A stretch of DNA of 64,000 nucleotides from Gari tellinella (GCA_922989275.2 OV277869.1:43694189-43758188), one strand, 5' to 3'. Shown: positions 31,392-42,153, numbered from the stretch's first letter. The notes: a model not told the origin generated them from the letters alone. Made by a program: numbers and translations.

Positions 31392-31646
31392 CAGGGCTGC
31401 CATAAATTTACATGAAAAATCCTAAGATTTCTCAATATGCATTTTTCAAGTGCGATTTTACGAATCGTACCTTTACCCCATAGCCTTTTTCTTGTTTTGT
31501 TGACATGCGACTACTTAAAGCAGGCTGGAAGTAAAGCAGAATGCGCCTTATGGCGCATTCTGCTTTACTTTCAACCTGCTTTAAGCTTCCATGAAATGGG
31601 AAAAAATCCGGAGATTTAGGAAAAATCCGGAGAAATGGCAGCCCTG
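31392..31646 (+). mobile_element. H MITE, 6-bp target duplication TAGTTA
   Basis: CAGGGCTGCCATAAATTTAC to AAATGGCAGCCCTG, flanked by TAGTTA on each side, with an intact module-1 hairpin (GGAAGTAAAGCAGAATGCGCC / GGCGCATTCTGCTTTACTTT). Confidence 0.93.
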
Positions 31647-31717
31647 TAGTTAAGATGTAGGGTTACTCTTGGTACCTCATAGGAGACACTATTCATGTAT
31701 TCTGAAAGATAGTGCCT

Positions 31718-31972
31718 TTAACCCTTTACCCAATAACCCCTTTGTATCATTAAATACAGATGATCATATAAAGCTGAGGTTGAAAGTAAAGCAGAATGTG
31801 CCTTAAGGCACATTCTGCTTTTCTTTCAGCCTGCTTTAAACTACCATTTACTAGGTTATATAAAAATATTTGTTATGGTAATTGTTCATGAGGGTATAAA
31901 CTGGAACTATTTTCTTCAGCGGAGGAACAAAATAGTTATGTTAAAAGTTGCTTCTATAGGGGAAAGGGTTAA
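31718..31972 (+). mobile_element. TTAA-A MITE
   Basis: TTAACCCTTTACCCAATAACC to GGGAAAGGGTTAA with full hairpin. The preceding AGATAGTGCC-TTAA is ordinary flank. Confidence 0.92.
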
Positions 31973-32101
31973 ATCAACTTTGAGAAGTTTCAGACATCAC
32001 ATTTTGCAGACAACAAATTGCACATTAAAAAAAAACATCAAACAAGTATTGACCTGAACTACTTCTTTTAACTGTTCTAAGCCGTTGTAAATTGCAGTGG
32101 A

Positions 32102-32321
32102 TTAACTCTTTGCATGCAAGTGGCAAAACATTGATTGCCTTTGTAATCAGTGAGTTTGCAGGCGGATGAGACGCCATGCTGTGCCGCGTCTCATCAGAAT
32201 AAAAACTGTTTGACTTACTGACCCTATTTTGGATAAAAAAAATAAAATTCTATAAGTTTAGAAGAGGAGCAGAGGCCACTTAATATTGCAGATGACAGTA
32301 TAGATTAGCTTTCAAAGAATT
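32102..32321 (+). mobile_element. TTAA-B MITE, diverged
   Basis: TTAACTCTTTGCATGCAAGTG; hairpin GATGAGACGCC / GCGTCTCATC; right end GCAGATGACAGTATAG and TTCAAAGAATTTAG. Confidence 0.8.
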
Positions 32322-32650
32322 TAGACAGATTGAAGATTATTAAACTACCTGTTTTATGTCATTTGCCCATTTCACACGTCTCTTCGTAACCATGGCAATG
32401 ACACGTGTCATAAATAACCACACTAATTATGTTACACAGCCATTGGTTCAGACTTGATCGATCAGCTGGCTACATCACTGACACTACGTTAAATTTTAAC
32501 CCCTTAAAGCTAAGGAAGATGGTCTCCTGCCTTCTTTTATAAAAATCCATTCATCATCAACCCATTAATGTCTGAATTTTTTTTTGATAAAGTTGTCTGT
32601 TTTGTCCGTTTCCTAACCCTTTACTCAGTACCCAACAGTCAAAATCAGGT
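32322..32650. other. No feature recognised
   Basis: Unique AT-rich sequence; no exon signal seen. Confidence 0.5.
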
Positions 32651-32876
32651 TTAACCCATTGTATGCTGGGTAATATTTGGCGGCCATTTTAAAATGTCGT
32701 CTGCAGCAGGTATAACTCAAATATTTGCAAAAGGTTTTAGCAGTTTCTGATAGAATATTGACTTAGCTGCAACAGTTTTGATCTCAGATCAGGCCCCACA
32801 ATGTAGGGCCTGATCTGAGAGCAAAACTGTTTGCCAAGAGGTACACCTAAAAGCGTGTCCCTCATAAAATTGGTTA
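32651..32876 (+). mobile_element. TTAA-B MITE, subfamily B3 (GGCCCCAC hairpin)
   Basis: TTAACCCATTGTATGCTGGG, GTCGTCTGCAGCAGG, then hairpin GATCTCAGATCAGGCCCCAC / GTAGGGCCTGATCTGAGAGC with AACTGTTTGCC. The tip differs from B and B2 but still pairs. A similar tip occurs at 52.83 kb. Confidence 0.75.
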
Positions 32877-33011
32877 GCCCATTACCTTATAGCCTTTAAG
32901 CTATTATCTGCTAGAATGTAGAAAATATTTCTTATGATACATATATTCATGACTGTATAAACTGGAGCTATTTTCTTTAGTGGATGAATAAAATAGAGGC
33001 ACAAAAAGGCT
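32874..33011 (+). mobile_element. TTAA-A MITE lacking its hairpin
   Basis: TTAGCCCATTACCTTATAGCC is joined directly to TTTAAGCTATTATCTGC, then the normal right side to AGGCACAAAAAGGC. The left segment and hairpin have been precisely removed. Confidence 0.8.
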
Positions 33012-33224
33012 TATAGAATTGTTCTAGATCTTCAAGAATTACTTTACACATTCTATAAAAGGAGTTCAAGAACTTTTGCATTTCTAAGAACAATGGTTCT
33101 CAAAGTTCTACATATTTTGCAGAGTATTCATGAATGTTAAATGACTGCTTCTAGAATTGTTCATGAATATTCAAGAAATTATTCTGGAATGGTTCATGAA
33201 TAAATCGATACCTTCCCACAGGGG
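33012..33224 (+). mobile_element. TTCTAGAA-type foldback element, right part
   Basis: TTGTTCTAGATCTTCAAGAATTAC, AACAATGGTTCTCAAAGTTC and the end CCTTCCCACAGGGG match the fuller copy at 34.2 kb. Confidence 0.75.
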
Positions 33225-33226
33225 AA

Positions 33227-33478
33227 TTAACCCATTACCTCTTAGCCTATTTCTTGCTTTGAAAACAGGTGACCACTTAAAGCAGGTTGAAAGTAAAGCA
33301 GAATGTGCCTTAAGGCACATTCTGCTTTACTTTCAACCTGCTTTAAGCTACCATCTTCTAGGATATGGAAAATATTTCTTTTGGTACATATTCTTTGCTG
33401 TATAAACTGGAACTTTTTTCTTCAGTGGAGGAATAAGTAAGAGGCGTTAAAAGGCGTTTTTAAGGGGTAATGTGTTAA
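33227..33478 (+). mobile_element. TTAA-A MITE
   Basis: TTAACCCATTACCTCTTAGCC to AGGGGTAATGTGTTAA; the hairpin is essentially perfect around GTGCCTTAAGGCAC. Confidence 0.93.
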
Positions 33479-33594
33479 GGAAATCATAACCAGTTGCCAC
33501 CCACATTGAAACCAGACACTGGTACCCTAAAGCTATCTATGTTGTATGTTTAGTAGATGGCGGCATTGGGTATTTTATATATTTTATATTCATT

Positions 33595-33778
33595 CAGGGC
33601 TCCAGATAACAGGAGTATTACAAAAAAAATAAGATCTCTTTTTCTGCACTAAACCCTATTGTGTCACTACTCATTAGAATTGTCTTGAAGAGACGATTCT
33701 TATGAGTCATGACACCATTGGATTTGGAGCTGAAATGAGTGAGAAACTTTGGAGTTGTTCTGTTTATCTGGAACCCTG
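33595..33778 (+). mobile_element. D MITE
   Basis: CAGGGCTCCAGATAACAGG to TTATCTGGAACCCTG, hairpin CACTACTCATTAGAATTGTC / GACGATTCTTATGAGTC. Confidence 0.88.
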
Positions 33779-33887
33779 TTTTATATATTAACACATATAT
33801 CAAATATGATAAAGCCATATACTACCCTACCCTCAGTAGTCCCATCATTTAGATCAAGTTTGCATATAAGCAGTCTTTTTAAGGTCA

Positions 33888-33966
33888 TTGCTTAATACAG
33901 GAAATAAGTTATGCAGAAAGCTCCTTTAGGAGCTTTCTGCATATATTTTTTCCTGCATGAAGCGGA
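33888..33966. repeat. AGAAAGCTCC hairpin (TA-F core)
   Basis: TTATGCAGAAAGCTCC TTTA GGAGCTTTCTGCAT with GCTTAATACAGGAA / TTCCTGCATGAAGC outer arms, matching the cores at 29.15 and 39.05 kb. Confidence 0.8.
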
Positions 33967-34155
33967 CACGAATGTGTTTGAGCTATCCATACTTCTGTAT
34001 TAATCGTTTGCTAAGTACAGGTTTAATTGTACAAAACGTGTCTGCGATTGCAGTGCTGTGATGGTTCTTGTGGGAGCAATGACAGACAGTGCCTTTAGGG
34101 TCCTAGCAATAAATTGTTTGTGTAAGCTGGGTATGATAATGAGTTGGGACACACA

Positions 34156-34181
34156 TATCCATCCATCCAGCCAGCCAGCCA
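34156..34181. repeat. Tetranucleotide repeat CCAT/CCAG
   Basis: ATCCATCCATCCAGCCAGCC, a short simple repeat. Confidence 0.85.
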
Positions 34182-34210
34182 CATATACTGTACATGTATA
34201 CATTGTCATA

Positions 34211-34692
34211 CCCCTGTGAGAAGTGTTCAAGAATTTTAGAATATTCATGAGCGTTCTAGAATCGTTCTATATAGAGCTTCAAGAATTACTTTACACAGTA
34301 ACAAAAGAACTTTTGTAATTCTAGAACAATTAATGGTTCTAAAGCCATCAAATTTCTAAAACTTTTGCAGAATATTCATGAACATTAAATATCTTATAGA
34401 ATTGTTCTAGAGCTTCAAGAATTACTTTACACATTCAAGAATAGGAGTTCAAGAGCTTTTGTAATTCTATAACAATGGTTCTAAAGCCATCAAATTTCTA
34501 GAATTTTTGCAGAATATTCATATTAAATGGCCACTTCTATATTTGTTCAGGAATATTTCAAGAAACTTTTCTGGAATGCTCGATAGAAAAAGGCCCTTAG
34601 AGGTAGAAATATTAGAAAAGAGCAGTTTATATATTGTTACTAAATATTTTGGAATGGTTCTAGAAAAATTCAGTACCTTCCTATTAACAGGG
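34211..34692 (+). mobile_element. TTCTAGAA-type foldback element with ~145-bp internal repeats
   Basis: Ends CCCCTGTGAGAAG and TTCCTATTAACAGGG are weak inverted repeats. Inside, two tandem ~145-bp units contain GTTCTAGAGCTTCAAGAATTA, GAACTTTTGTAATTCTA and GGTTCTAAAGCCATCAAATTTC. Many TTCTAGAA-like strings pair across the element. Confidence 0.7.
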
Positions 34693-34841
34693 CTAGCTCC
34701 TCTTTAAAGCGACTCGCAACCAGATGGTGTATTAAAAATAGTAATTTGTAAATATGTGTCAAACGCTCATATAAATGGTAAAGAATTAGTTTAGGATAAT
34801 AAATTCTGTTTAAAAAAATGTATTTCAATAAAAAAAAATAT

Positions 34842-34932
34842 TGGTCTCTGGTGGGATTCGAACCCGGGGCCCGGCATTGGCGGACAGAAGGCAAAATAGG
34901 GGAAACCGCTTAGACCAATGGACCACGGAACT
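34842..34932 (-). other. tRNA-like remnant, probably a SINE head
   Basis: On the minus strand, TGGTCTAAGCGG resembles an internal A box and GGTTCGAATCC an exact B box, ~42 bp apart. The would-be acceptor arms (GTTCCGT and AGAGACC) do not pair and the T-stem is imperfect, so it is not a working tRNA. A T-rich stretch follows, as in tRNA-derived SINEs (inference). Confidence 0.5.
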
Positions 34933-35716
34933 ATCTGTTTATCTCGGATCGATTTAACGTATTTCAATGTGTAGCGATCGAAAGTGCATACAACTTCGTA
35001 ATTCGGCTCGGGTTTATGTCTGAGCCCGTGTAGAGAAGCAACAACAACAATTATACCGTCTACTAGTCGGTATAGAAAAACGATGGAAAATATATAAAAA
35101 TCTAAGATTCGGTGACGATTCTTGAGACTTTTTTGGAGTGATCATATTCTTTTAATGTCAGAAGCCACAAATTTGCTTTTATTTGAGTATTTTATTTTAT
35201 TTTGACAAGTACACCATCCGGTTGCAAGTCCCTTTAAAAGTAAGTTTGCAGGCTATAACTTCTTTATTACGTCATCAATACTTCAATATTTTACAGGATA
35301 TTTGTTAATACAGATTTGACTGGTATCAGCTTATTGTAGTACATATAAGTACGTTTGGCAGCTTTCTGCTTTACTTTTGTCCTAAATTAAGCTTTAAGTT
35401 GTTTTTTAAGGAATGACTAAAGCTTCTCCAATGAAAAGTTCCACAAATTGGACTGTATTTTCTGTAGAGTCAAGTATAACATGTATATTTTTGCAAGAGT
35501 CAGTGATAATTTGATTTCTTGTGGTTCTCTGATATTTTAGACCGACTCTGAAGAAAGTTAATGTGGTATAATTCATTTTTAAATTCCTAGTTGTGACGTA
35601 GTCTTCTTGAATTTTGAAAAGTGATAAGCATCTAAGACACTTTCACACTCTCCAAGGTCTAATAAACTGTTTTAAACTTGCAGAAAGTGTACAAGGCTTA
35701 GTGGTAAACTGCTATA
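34933..35716. other. No feature recognised
   Basis: Includes GC-richer pieces near 34,940-35,040 (GGCTCGGGTTTATGTCTGAGCC forms a small hairpin) and then AT-rich DNA. No exon signal was seen. Confidence 0.5.
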
Positions 35717-35850
35717 TATCAGGGTTTGCACAGGTCTTGAAAACAATCCTTGAAATTGATGCCTGTCTTTTAAAAAAAACCTTGAAATTTACCAGATGTC
35801 TTGAAAACCTCTTGAAAGTGTATACAAGCTTATGAAAAAGAAACCTTCAT
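35717..35850 (+). mobile_element. CTTGAAAA-type hAT-like fragment
   Basis: ATCAGGGTTTGCACAGGTCTTG followed by reiterated CCTTGAAAT / CTTGAAAAC strings. The CAGGG start and the iteration recall hAT-derived fragments common in animals; the far end is not seen. Confidence 0.4.
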
Positions 35851-35877
35851 TGATTGATTTGTTTTGTATAATATACT

Positions 35878-36238
35878 AAGTAGCTTTCTGTTTTAATGTC
35901 ACCTTGCTTTAACCCATTACCCCATAGCCTATTTCTATTTTGAAGATAGGTGACTATACTTAAAGCTGGTTGAAAGTAAAGCAGAATGTGCCTTAAGGCA
36001 CATTCTGCTGTACTTTCAGCCTGCTTTAAGCTAAAACTTGCTAGGATATAGAAAATATTTCTTTTGGTATATTATTTATAAAGGTATAGTTTTGAACTAT
36101 TTTCTTCAGTGAAGGAATAAATTAAAAGCGAAAAAAGACGTATTTATGAGGTAATGGGTTAAGCAGTCATCTGTAGTAAACGCCTACAAATTAACACAAT
36201 TAGCACAATTTAGTGGTCGTAATTGAGTGTTTCTACTG
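35878..36238. mobile_element. TA-F MITE right part, split by TTAA-A
   Basis: Hairpin arm GCTTTCTGTTTTAATGTCACC with CTTGCTTTAA is interrupted, then GCAGTCATCTGTAGTAAACG and the end TTTAGTGGTCGTAATTGAG...CTACTGTA resume at 36,163. It matches the family copy at 21.2 kb. Confidence 0.85.
35909..36162 (+). mobile_element. TTAA-A MITE nested in the TA-F hairpin arm
   Basis: TTAACCCATTACCCCATAGCC to GGTAATGGGTTAA. Excision on paper restores CTTGCTTTAAGCAGTCATC, the TA-F arm, proving a TTAA duplication. Confidence 0.95.
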
Positions 36239-36264
36239 TACATACATCAATAATTTATGGTTTT

Positions 36265-38016
36265 ATTATCCCCTGCCGAAAGGCAGAGGGATACTGTTTT
36301 AGGTCTGGCTGTCCGTGCGTGCGTGTGTGCGTGCGTGCGTGCGTGTGTGCGTGCGTGCGTTTTCCGTCCGCAACTGTATCTCCGAAACCTATGAACAGAT
36401 TTGGATTAAACTTGGTATACTTATTTGTCATCATAGGAGCACCGTGGGAAATCAAATTTTTTTCAGAAAATTTTAGGAATTTATGAGTTATCTGCCCTTT
36501 TTGTGTTAAAAATGCCGTCCGTGCGTCCGTCACGTTTTCCGTTCGCAACTGTATCTCCGAGACCTATAAACAGATTTGGATTAAACTTTGTATACTTATT
36601 TGTCATCATAGGAGCACCGTGGGAAATCAAATTTTTTTCAGAAAATTTTAGGAATTTATGAGTTATCTGCCCCTTTTGTGTTAAAAATGCCATATTTAAC
36701 AGTTTTTACACTCTAGCAACTACAGTATTCAACATATTTTGTTTATACTTGCACACATTGTCTATAAGTACAAGTTCTTGCATGTGTGCATTTATTGTAA
36801 AAAAGGATACTTCTGACAAGAGTTATCTGCCCTTGATGTACTTAGAAATGCTAGAAAATGCTTTATTTTGGTATTGTTTACATACTAGAGCCTATAAATA
36901 TGCATGGATTTTTGAAAAAACTTTCTTGAATTATGTATGGCTATTAGTTTTCAAATGAATTTGATTATTGTTGAAAACGGAGAAATTAGTCATGAGTTAT
37001 CTGCCCTTGATAAGTAAAAAAAGCCATATTTAACTGTTTTTACTCTCTGGCAACTACAAATATGAATGGATTTAAATGATACTTGCACACGATGTCTATC
37101 AGTAAAAGTTCTTGAAGGTGTGCAATTATTGTCAAAAAAGGATACTTGTGGCAATAGTTATCTGCCCTTGATGTACTTTGAAATGATAGAAAATGCTTTA
37201 TTTTAGAATTGTTTACATCCTAGTATCTATAAATATGCATGAATTTTGATAAAACAAATTCTTAAACTATGTATGGCTATTAGTTTTCAAATAATTGTTA
37301 TCATTTTTGAAAAACGGAGAAACTAGTCAACAGTTATCTGCCCTTGATGAGTAAAAAAAACCATATTTAACAGTTTTTACCATCTAGAAACTACAGTCTT
37401 TAATGGATTTTGATTTAACTTACACATGATGTATATAAATATAAGGGTAGCAATTATTGTCAAAATAGGATACTTTGTGGCAAGAGTTATCTGCCCTTTA
37501 TGTACTTAGTAATGCTCAACATGGCTTTATTGTTTACATGCTATTGTGTACAAATGTGAATGGATTTTGAAAAAAAAAAAAATCATATATGGCTATTATT
37601 TATAGAATGAGTTCAATTATTATCGAAAATGTGCAAATTAGTCAAGAATACTCTGCCCTTGATGAGTTGAAAATGTGTTTACACTCTAGTAAATTCTACA
37701 GTTCTGATTTTTTTTAATAATACTTGCACACAATTATAAGTTCTTGAAAGTGTTTAATTACTGTTGAATTTGAATCAAGAGTTACCTGCCCCTGTCATAC
37801 TTAGATTTATAATGCTACAAACGGCTTTATTTTTTGTATTGTTTAGGCTTTAAAATGTACAAAATTGATTGGATTTTATAAAACTTTGTAAAAAGCTTTT
37901 GAATGTTGATCTTTAAAGACAGGTGATCACCATTTGCCCCTTCCTCCCACAATAAAGTTTGCCACTTTCTTCTGGACAATCGCTGCGGCAGGGGATATCA
38001 GCTCTAAGGTGCTTGT
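36265..38016 (+). mobile_element. Helentron-like non-autonomous element 4, complete
   Basis: The 5' end folds (ATCCCCTGCC GAAA GGCAGAGGGAT). The arm ATCCCCTGCCG recurs inverted as CGGCAGGGGAT at 37,985-37,995, followed by ATCAG, a small stem-loop and CTTGTT. Next to the 5' end is a GTGC/GTGT microsatellite (36,315-36,361). Then come two ~175-bp units (CGCAACTGTATCTCCGA..., ATTTATGAGTTATCTGCCC) and several diverged ~160-bp units with GTTATCTGCCCTTGATG. The layout is the same as element 1 although the sequences differ. Non-coding. Confidence 0.75.
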
Positions 38017-38101
38017 TAAAAACAATTTTTACATTTTATTGCATTGGGTTGATATATTAACAGCGTAGACTAAGGTTTAGGAGTTTTCTGTGTCTCCTCT
38101 G

Positions 38102-38462
38102 CAGTGTTCCTTCTCTACAACAACACCCAATGGAAGGCAAATAGTGTGTGTTGTTAGGAGGAAGATATGATTGGGAGGGGAAATTATGTTTAATTAATAC
38201 TCAAAGAGTATATTTGCAAACAGAGACCATGTTAAGTGGCATCTGATCTGGGTTCAAACTGTTTGTCACTCATCTTAATGTTTCTTCTGTCAAAATGTCC
38301 AATACTTAATTTTGAGAAAAAACAGCAGACAACAATTTTAAGAAGAAATATTGCAGCAGTTATAAAGCGTTAGACAAAATTGTCTGGTTTGGGGTACAGC
38401 AGCAAGCGTTGTTGTAAGGAGGGAATCATTGTTCAGAGGGCCTTTGTAGGGAGGGAGTGATG
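38102..38462 (+). mobile_element. TA-E MITE, diverged
   Basis: CAGTGTTCCTTCTCTACAAC start, GCAAACAGAGACC / GGGTTCAAACTGTTTGTCAC core (module 2, left arm decayed), TTGTAAGGAGGGAATC and GGAGGGAGTGATG end before TA. Confidence 0.8.
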
Positions 38463-38594
38463 TATTTTCTGCAATAAGTGGTCACTTGCCTTAAAATATA
38501 CGTCCCTATTCTTCCTCAGAAGCAGCATTCTGTATCACTGAAATGACAACGGACGATATAAAAAACCATTTTCTTTTTTCTGTTCAAAATGACA

Positions 38595-38808
38595 TTAACC
38601 CTTAGCCCGCCAAATAAATTGTCGTCTGCTATATTTCTCGTCTGCTTCAAGTTTCAAAGTGCTTCAAAGTTGCTCAAAATTGCTGAAAATGTTGTCCGAG
38701 TGTCAAACAGCTTGGATCCGGATGAGACGCCGAGTTACTCGGCGTCTCATCCGGATCCAAGCTGTTTGCATATGGAGCTATAGTCGTGAGTGGCAGGCTA
38801 AGGGTTAA
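38595..38808 (-). mobile_element. TTAA-B MITE, subfamily B2, intact
   Basis: Same 214-bp length and TTAA flanks as 2,338-2,551, in the opposite orientation, with about five differences by eye. Perfect ~32-bp hairpin arms. Confidence 0.93.
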
Positions 38809-39042
38809 GAATTCTACACATTGACATTTTTGGTTTTAAAGATGTCACTAACTCTCCTGACTGTAATGTTTTTTGTCAGATGTGGAGGTAGAATTCAGGA
38901 CAATGCGGAAAACTTGATGAAACTGCAGTTTCTCTAGAAACCATACTTTTGCATTCAGAAAATAATATACAGTCACACCAATATTCATCAATCATATCGA
39001 AATTACAAAATATTATACACATTGTCTTTCTAACAGGTAACA

Positions 39043-39116
39043 GCTTAATGCAGAACAAAAGTAATGCAGAAAGCTCCCTAAGGGAGCTTTCTGCAATACT
39101 TTTGTTATGCATAAAG
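39043..39116. repeat. AGAAAGCTCC hairpin (TA-F core)
   Basis: CTTAATGCAGAACAAAAGTAATGC, AGAAAGCTCCCTAAGGGAGCTTTCT and the mirrored right arm. No terminal TA ends were recognised. Confidence 0.75.
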
Positions 39117-39387
39117 CAATTGTCTACGTCTTAAAAGATTTTCATGGGAGTTCAATGAGATGTGGACGAGCACGGTTTCGACTGTAGATGACAAAACGTC
39201 TTGGGAATTGAGGGTCATCACTAAGGCGAGTTTCTTGTGTGTGTGTTAGTGTCATCCTGGTCTTGTATAAGATAAAAGGCACAATGTAGATGAATATATA
39301 CAGTTTGTCTTTCGGATAGATTGCAGGAATCGTGCAGGAGGTAATTATATATACAATATATACAGGCTTTATAAATCGACCGCTTAC

Positions 39388-39508
39388 AAGAAGGCTTGGT
39401 TTTAGGGTTAAATGGGCGCCGGGGGTGATTGCTTGAAGCTAGAAAGCTGATTTTTTTAAAGCAGGATGAAAGTAAAGCAATGCTTTACTTTTATTCTGCT
39501 TTAAAAAA
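39388..39508. repeat. Direct-repeat segment plus minimal module-1 hairpin
   Basis: ACAAGAAGGCTTGGTTTTAGG...GCTGATTT (39,388-39,452) recurs at 39,768-39,832. It is followed by AAAGCAGGATGAAAGTAAAGC / GCTTTACTTTTATTCTGCTTT. Confidence 0.7.
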
Positions 39509-39526
39509 TTATCATTTGTCTTACCG

Positions 39527-39765
39527 TTAACCCATTACCCTATGGATTGTTTCTAGTTTTGAAGACGGTTGACCACTTAAAACAGGTTGAAAGTAAAACA
39601 GAATGAGGCTTATAAGGCATATTCTGCTTTACTTTATGCCTTCTTTAAGCTACCATCTGCTAGAATGTAGAAAAAATTGTATGCTATATAATTCGTAACT
39701 GTATAAAGTGGAACTATTTTCTTCAGTGGAGGAATAAATGAAAGGCATATTTATGGAGTAATAGG
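39527..39765 (+). mobile_element. TTAA-A MITE between two direct repeats
   Basis: TTAACCCATTACCCTATGG to TTTATGGAGTAATAGG. Its right end is worn. The ~65-bp repeats on both sides suggest a local duplication. Confidence 0.85.
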
Positions 39766-39828
39766 ACAACAGAAGGCTTGGTTTCAGGGTTAAAAGCAGC
39801 AGACTGCTTAAAGCAAGAGAGCTGATAT

Positions 39829-39957
39829 CATTTTAAAGCAGACAACATTGCAGTCATCAATAGGTTGGACATAATTGTCCTATTTTGGGAACTGCAATAA
39901 GAGTTGTTGTAAGGAGGGATTTGTTGTTGGGAGGGCCATTGTATGGAGGGAGCACTG
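39829..39957 (+). mobile_element. TA-E MITE, right half
   Basis: GCAGACAACATTGCAG, TTGTAAGGAGGGA and TATGGAGGGAGCACTG before TA. Confidence 0.8.
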
Positions 39958-40402
39958 TACTATATTATACTATGAGACAGAGCGAAGTTCGATAGCATTT
40001 CTGAATGACATATTCAAATACCAGACATAAATATCTGTATAGTATTTTGAATGTTTTTTTTGGCAAAATAACAACAAATCAACTAATTTTTGTACATGAT
40101 TTATGAGGCCAATCTAGGTTAATAAAGATTCAAAATAAAGCAGTGTACTGTGAAAACCTTTTCTGACTGACATATTTGATAAATGCACACTGTTGTCCTT
40201 TATCAGGCAGCTGTATGGAAGATCTCACACACTCATGTCATTTTGCTGCCAACTTTTAAATAAGTTTAATTTGCTGCATAACCCTTTTCAAACTGTAGTA
40301 ACTACATTACTGCTTAACCCTTTTAGGGGAGGGCCGTAACTAATGTTGGTAGAACTTGTGGCCCGACCCGATTTCATGAATTTGAAATATAATATGGTTA
40401 AA
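39958..40402. other. No gene; TTAACCC scrap near 40,316
   Basis: AT-rich DNA. TTAACCCTTTTAGGGGAGGG at 40,316 looks like an isolated TTAA-element end. Confidence 0.45.
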
Positions 40403-40638
40403 CTAACCCTTTCCCCCATAGAAGCGCCGTTTAGCTGAAGAAAACAGTTCCAATTTATACAGTCATGCATATGTATCAAAAGGAATATTTTCTTTATTCT
40501 AGTTGATGGTAGCTTAAAGCAGGCTGAAAGTAAAGTAGAATGTGCCTTTAGGCACATTCTGCTTTACTTTCAACCAGCTTTAAGTATACGTAGTCACCTA
40601 TTTTCAAAACGAGAAACAGGCTATGGGGTAAAGGTTTA
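40403..40638 (-). mobile_element. TTAA-A MITE
   Basis: CTAACCCTTTCCCCCATAG to GGGGTAAAGGTTTAA; hairpin tip GTGCCTTTAGGCAC. Confidence 0.9.
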
Positions 40639-40789
40639 AAGGAGAATGAATGTAAAGTAGAAACTTCCTATAGGATACAATTTTAGATAATAAAGATGGT
40701 CTTACTCACCTATGTGTAATCATCCTACTTTTAGCTAACATGTCTTTAACATTATCTGGCAGTCTGTATAAAGAAGTCTTATATGTGTT

Positions 40790-40980
40790 TTAAGGCAAAT
40801 TCTGCTTAGCTTACATTCTAGATGCTTTATTTTAAGCTATACTGTCTGCTACATGATATAAGAAATGTTTCTTATATAATTTCTATCCTTGACTGTATTA
40901 TATTTCAATAGGAACTATTTTCTTCAGTGGAGGTATAAATTAAAGGTGTAGAAATTGGTATCTATGGAGTTATTTAATGA
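40790..40980 (+). mobile_element. TTAA-A MITE, right half, diverged
   Basis: TTTTAAGGCAAATTCTGCTTAGC, then GAACTATTTTCTTCAGTGGAGG and TATCTATGGAGTTATTTAA. Confidence 0.7.
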
Positions 40981-41842
40981 ATAGCTTTCTTTAAAGAATA
41001 GATAATAAAATCTGAAATGCTCTTTTTCATTGGTTAAACTTTTTTTTAAACTTGATTATAGCATTGTCGAAATTTTTTTACTCGTGGAGTTCTCTAAAAA
41101 AAAACAAAAAAAACCCACACTGTTCCTTTACATGACCTCTGTAGAATATTTCACAAATGCAAATTTAGAAAGGTAATTAAAGAACTTGTAACCCAGCTGG
41201 GGGTTAAAGAACTGATGCTCCTTTACTTTCTGAGTGCTGAATAAATGGTGTCTGTTTAAAAAATGTCTTCTTATCAAATTCTAAATTCATATTATAATTT
41301 TTCAGAAAAATAAACCTAACTGGCTATCAGTTTTTTATCTGATCAGTTTGCCACATAAGATGTGAAATCTGCTAATATGAATCCAAACTGTTTTCAATAT
41401 GTGAATAATTGATGCTAGCCGACTAAAAGTTAAATTAAGTAAAATTCATGATATATTTTTTAGTTAAATTAGATAGTGTCATCTTTGTAACTCCCATATG
41501 GAGAGTCATCAGGGGAGGTAATTATTGGCAACCAATGCTCTTTGTGGATATTTTGTTGGATAAAAAACTTACACATGACTCAATTATCTCTTTTTTTGCC
41601 TTGATTTGAAATAAAAACGCAGATTAAATAGGAGTTTTGGGATTTTTTTAAAAGAATTCTAGAAATGGCCCTGTAGGCTTTTAACTTCTCATCAAACTAC
41701 ATAGTTTTAGTTTTATTCTACTTTATCAACTGCTTCTAAAATGTTTACAGTTTGTAAACAAAAAAAATCATTTTCAAAATCTTTTGTTACATACTACGAG
41801 AAACCTAAATCTGTATCTGTATATAATAGTCTGGTATCTTCT
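40981..41842. other. Mostly unrecognised; TTAA-B scrap at 41,385
   Basis: ATCCAAACTGTTTTC with ATGCTAGCCGACTAAAAG (41,385-41,425) is a B remnant. The remainder shows no features. Confidence 0.5.
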
Positions 41843-41913
41843 TACAGCAAGTTGAAAGTAAAGCAGAAAGCTTCTTTAGAAGCTTTCTGCTTTTCTTTTA
41901 TCTTGCTTTTAGC
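41843..41913. repeat. Module-1 hairpin, stand-alone
   Basis: CAGCAAGTTGAAAGTAAAGC, AGAAAGCTTC TTTA GAAGCTTTCT and GCTTTTCTTTTATCTTGCTT. Confidence 0.8.
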
Positions 41914-42153
41914 AATACCAATATACTTATCAGAACAAGTCTCCCAGGTGTAATAGGTTATATATCTTCTGAAAACAGAGCCTAAAAGATAATATGTTAC
42001 AGATATGTTAAATCAACTATTTTGCAAATACCAGTCGAGTAATAGTTGAGAACCGCCTTTTTAAAAACAAAAATTTGGGGTGGTTTTTTTCCCTGAAAAA
42101 TTGGAAGTTTGCTTGAGGAAAACTTTCTCTATTGGATTTTGACTTGACATTTA

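Noticed and set aside
34842..34932. Functional tRNA gene on the minus strand
   Set aside because: Acceptor stem does not pair and the T stem is imperfect; kept only as a tRNA-like remnant.
36223..36693. Cys/Arg/Val-rich and related frames around the GTGC repeat
   Set aside because: They translate a microsatellite and Helentron-like core repeats; no gene signals.
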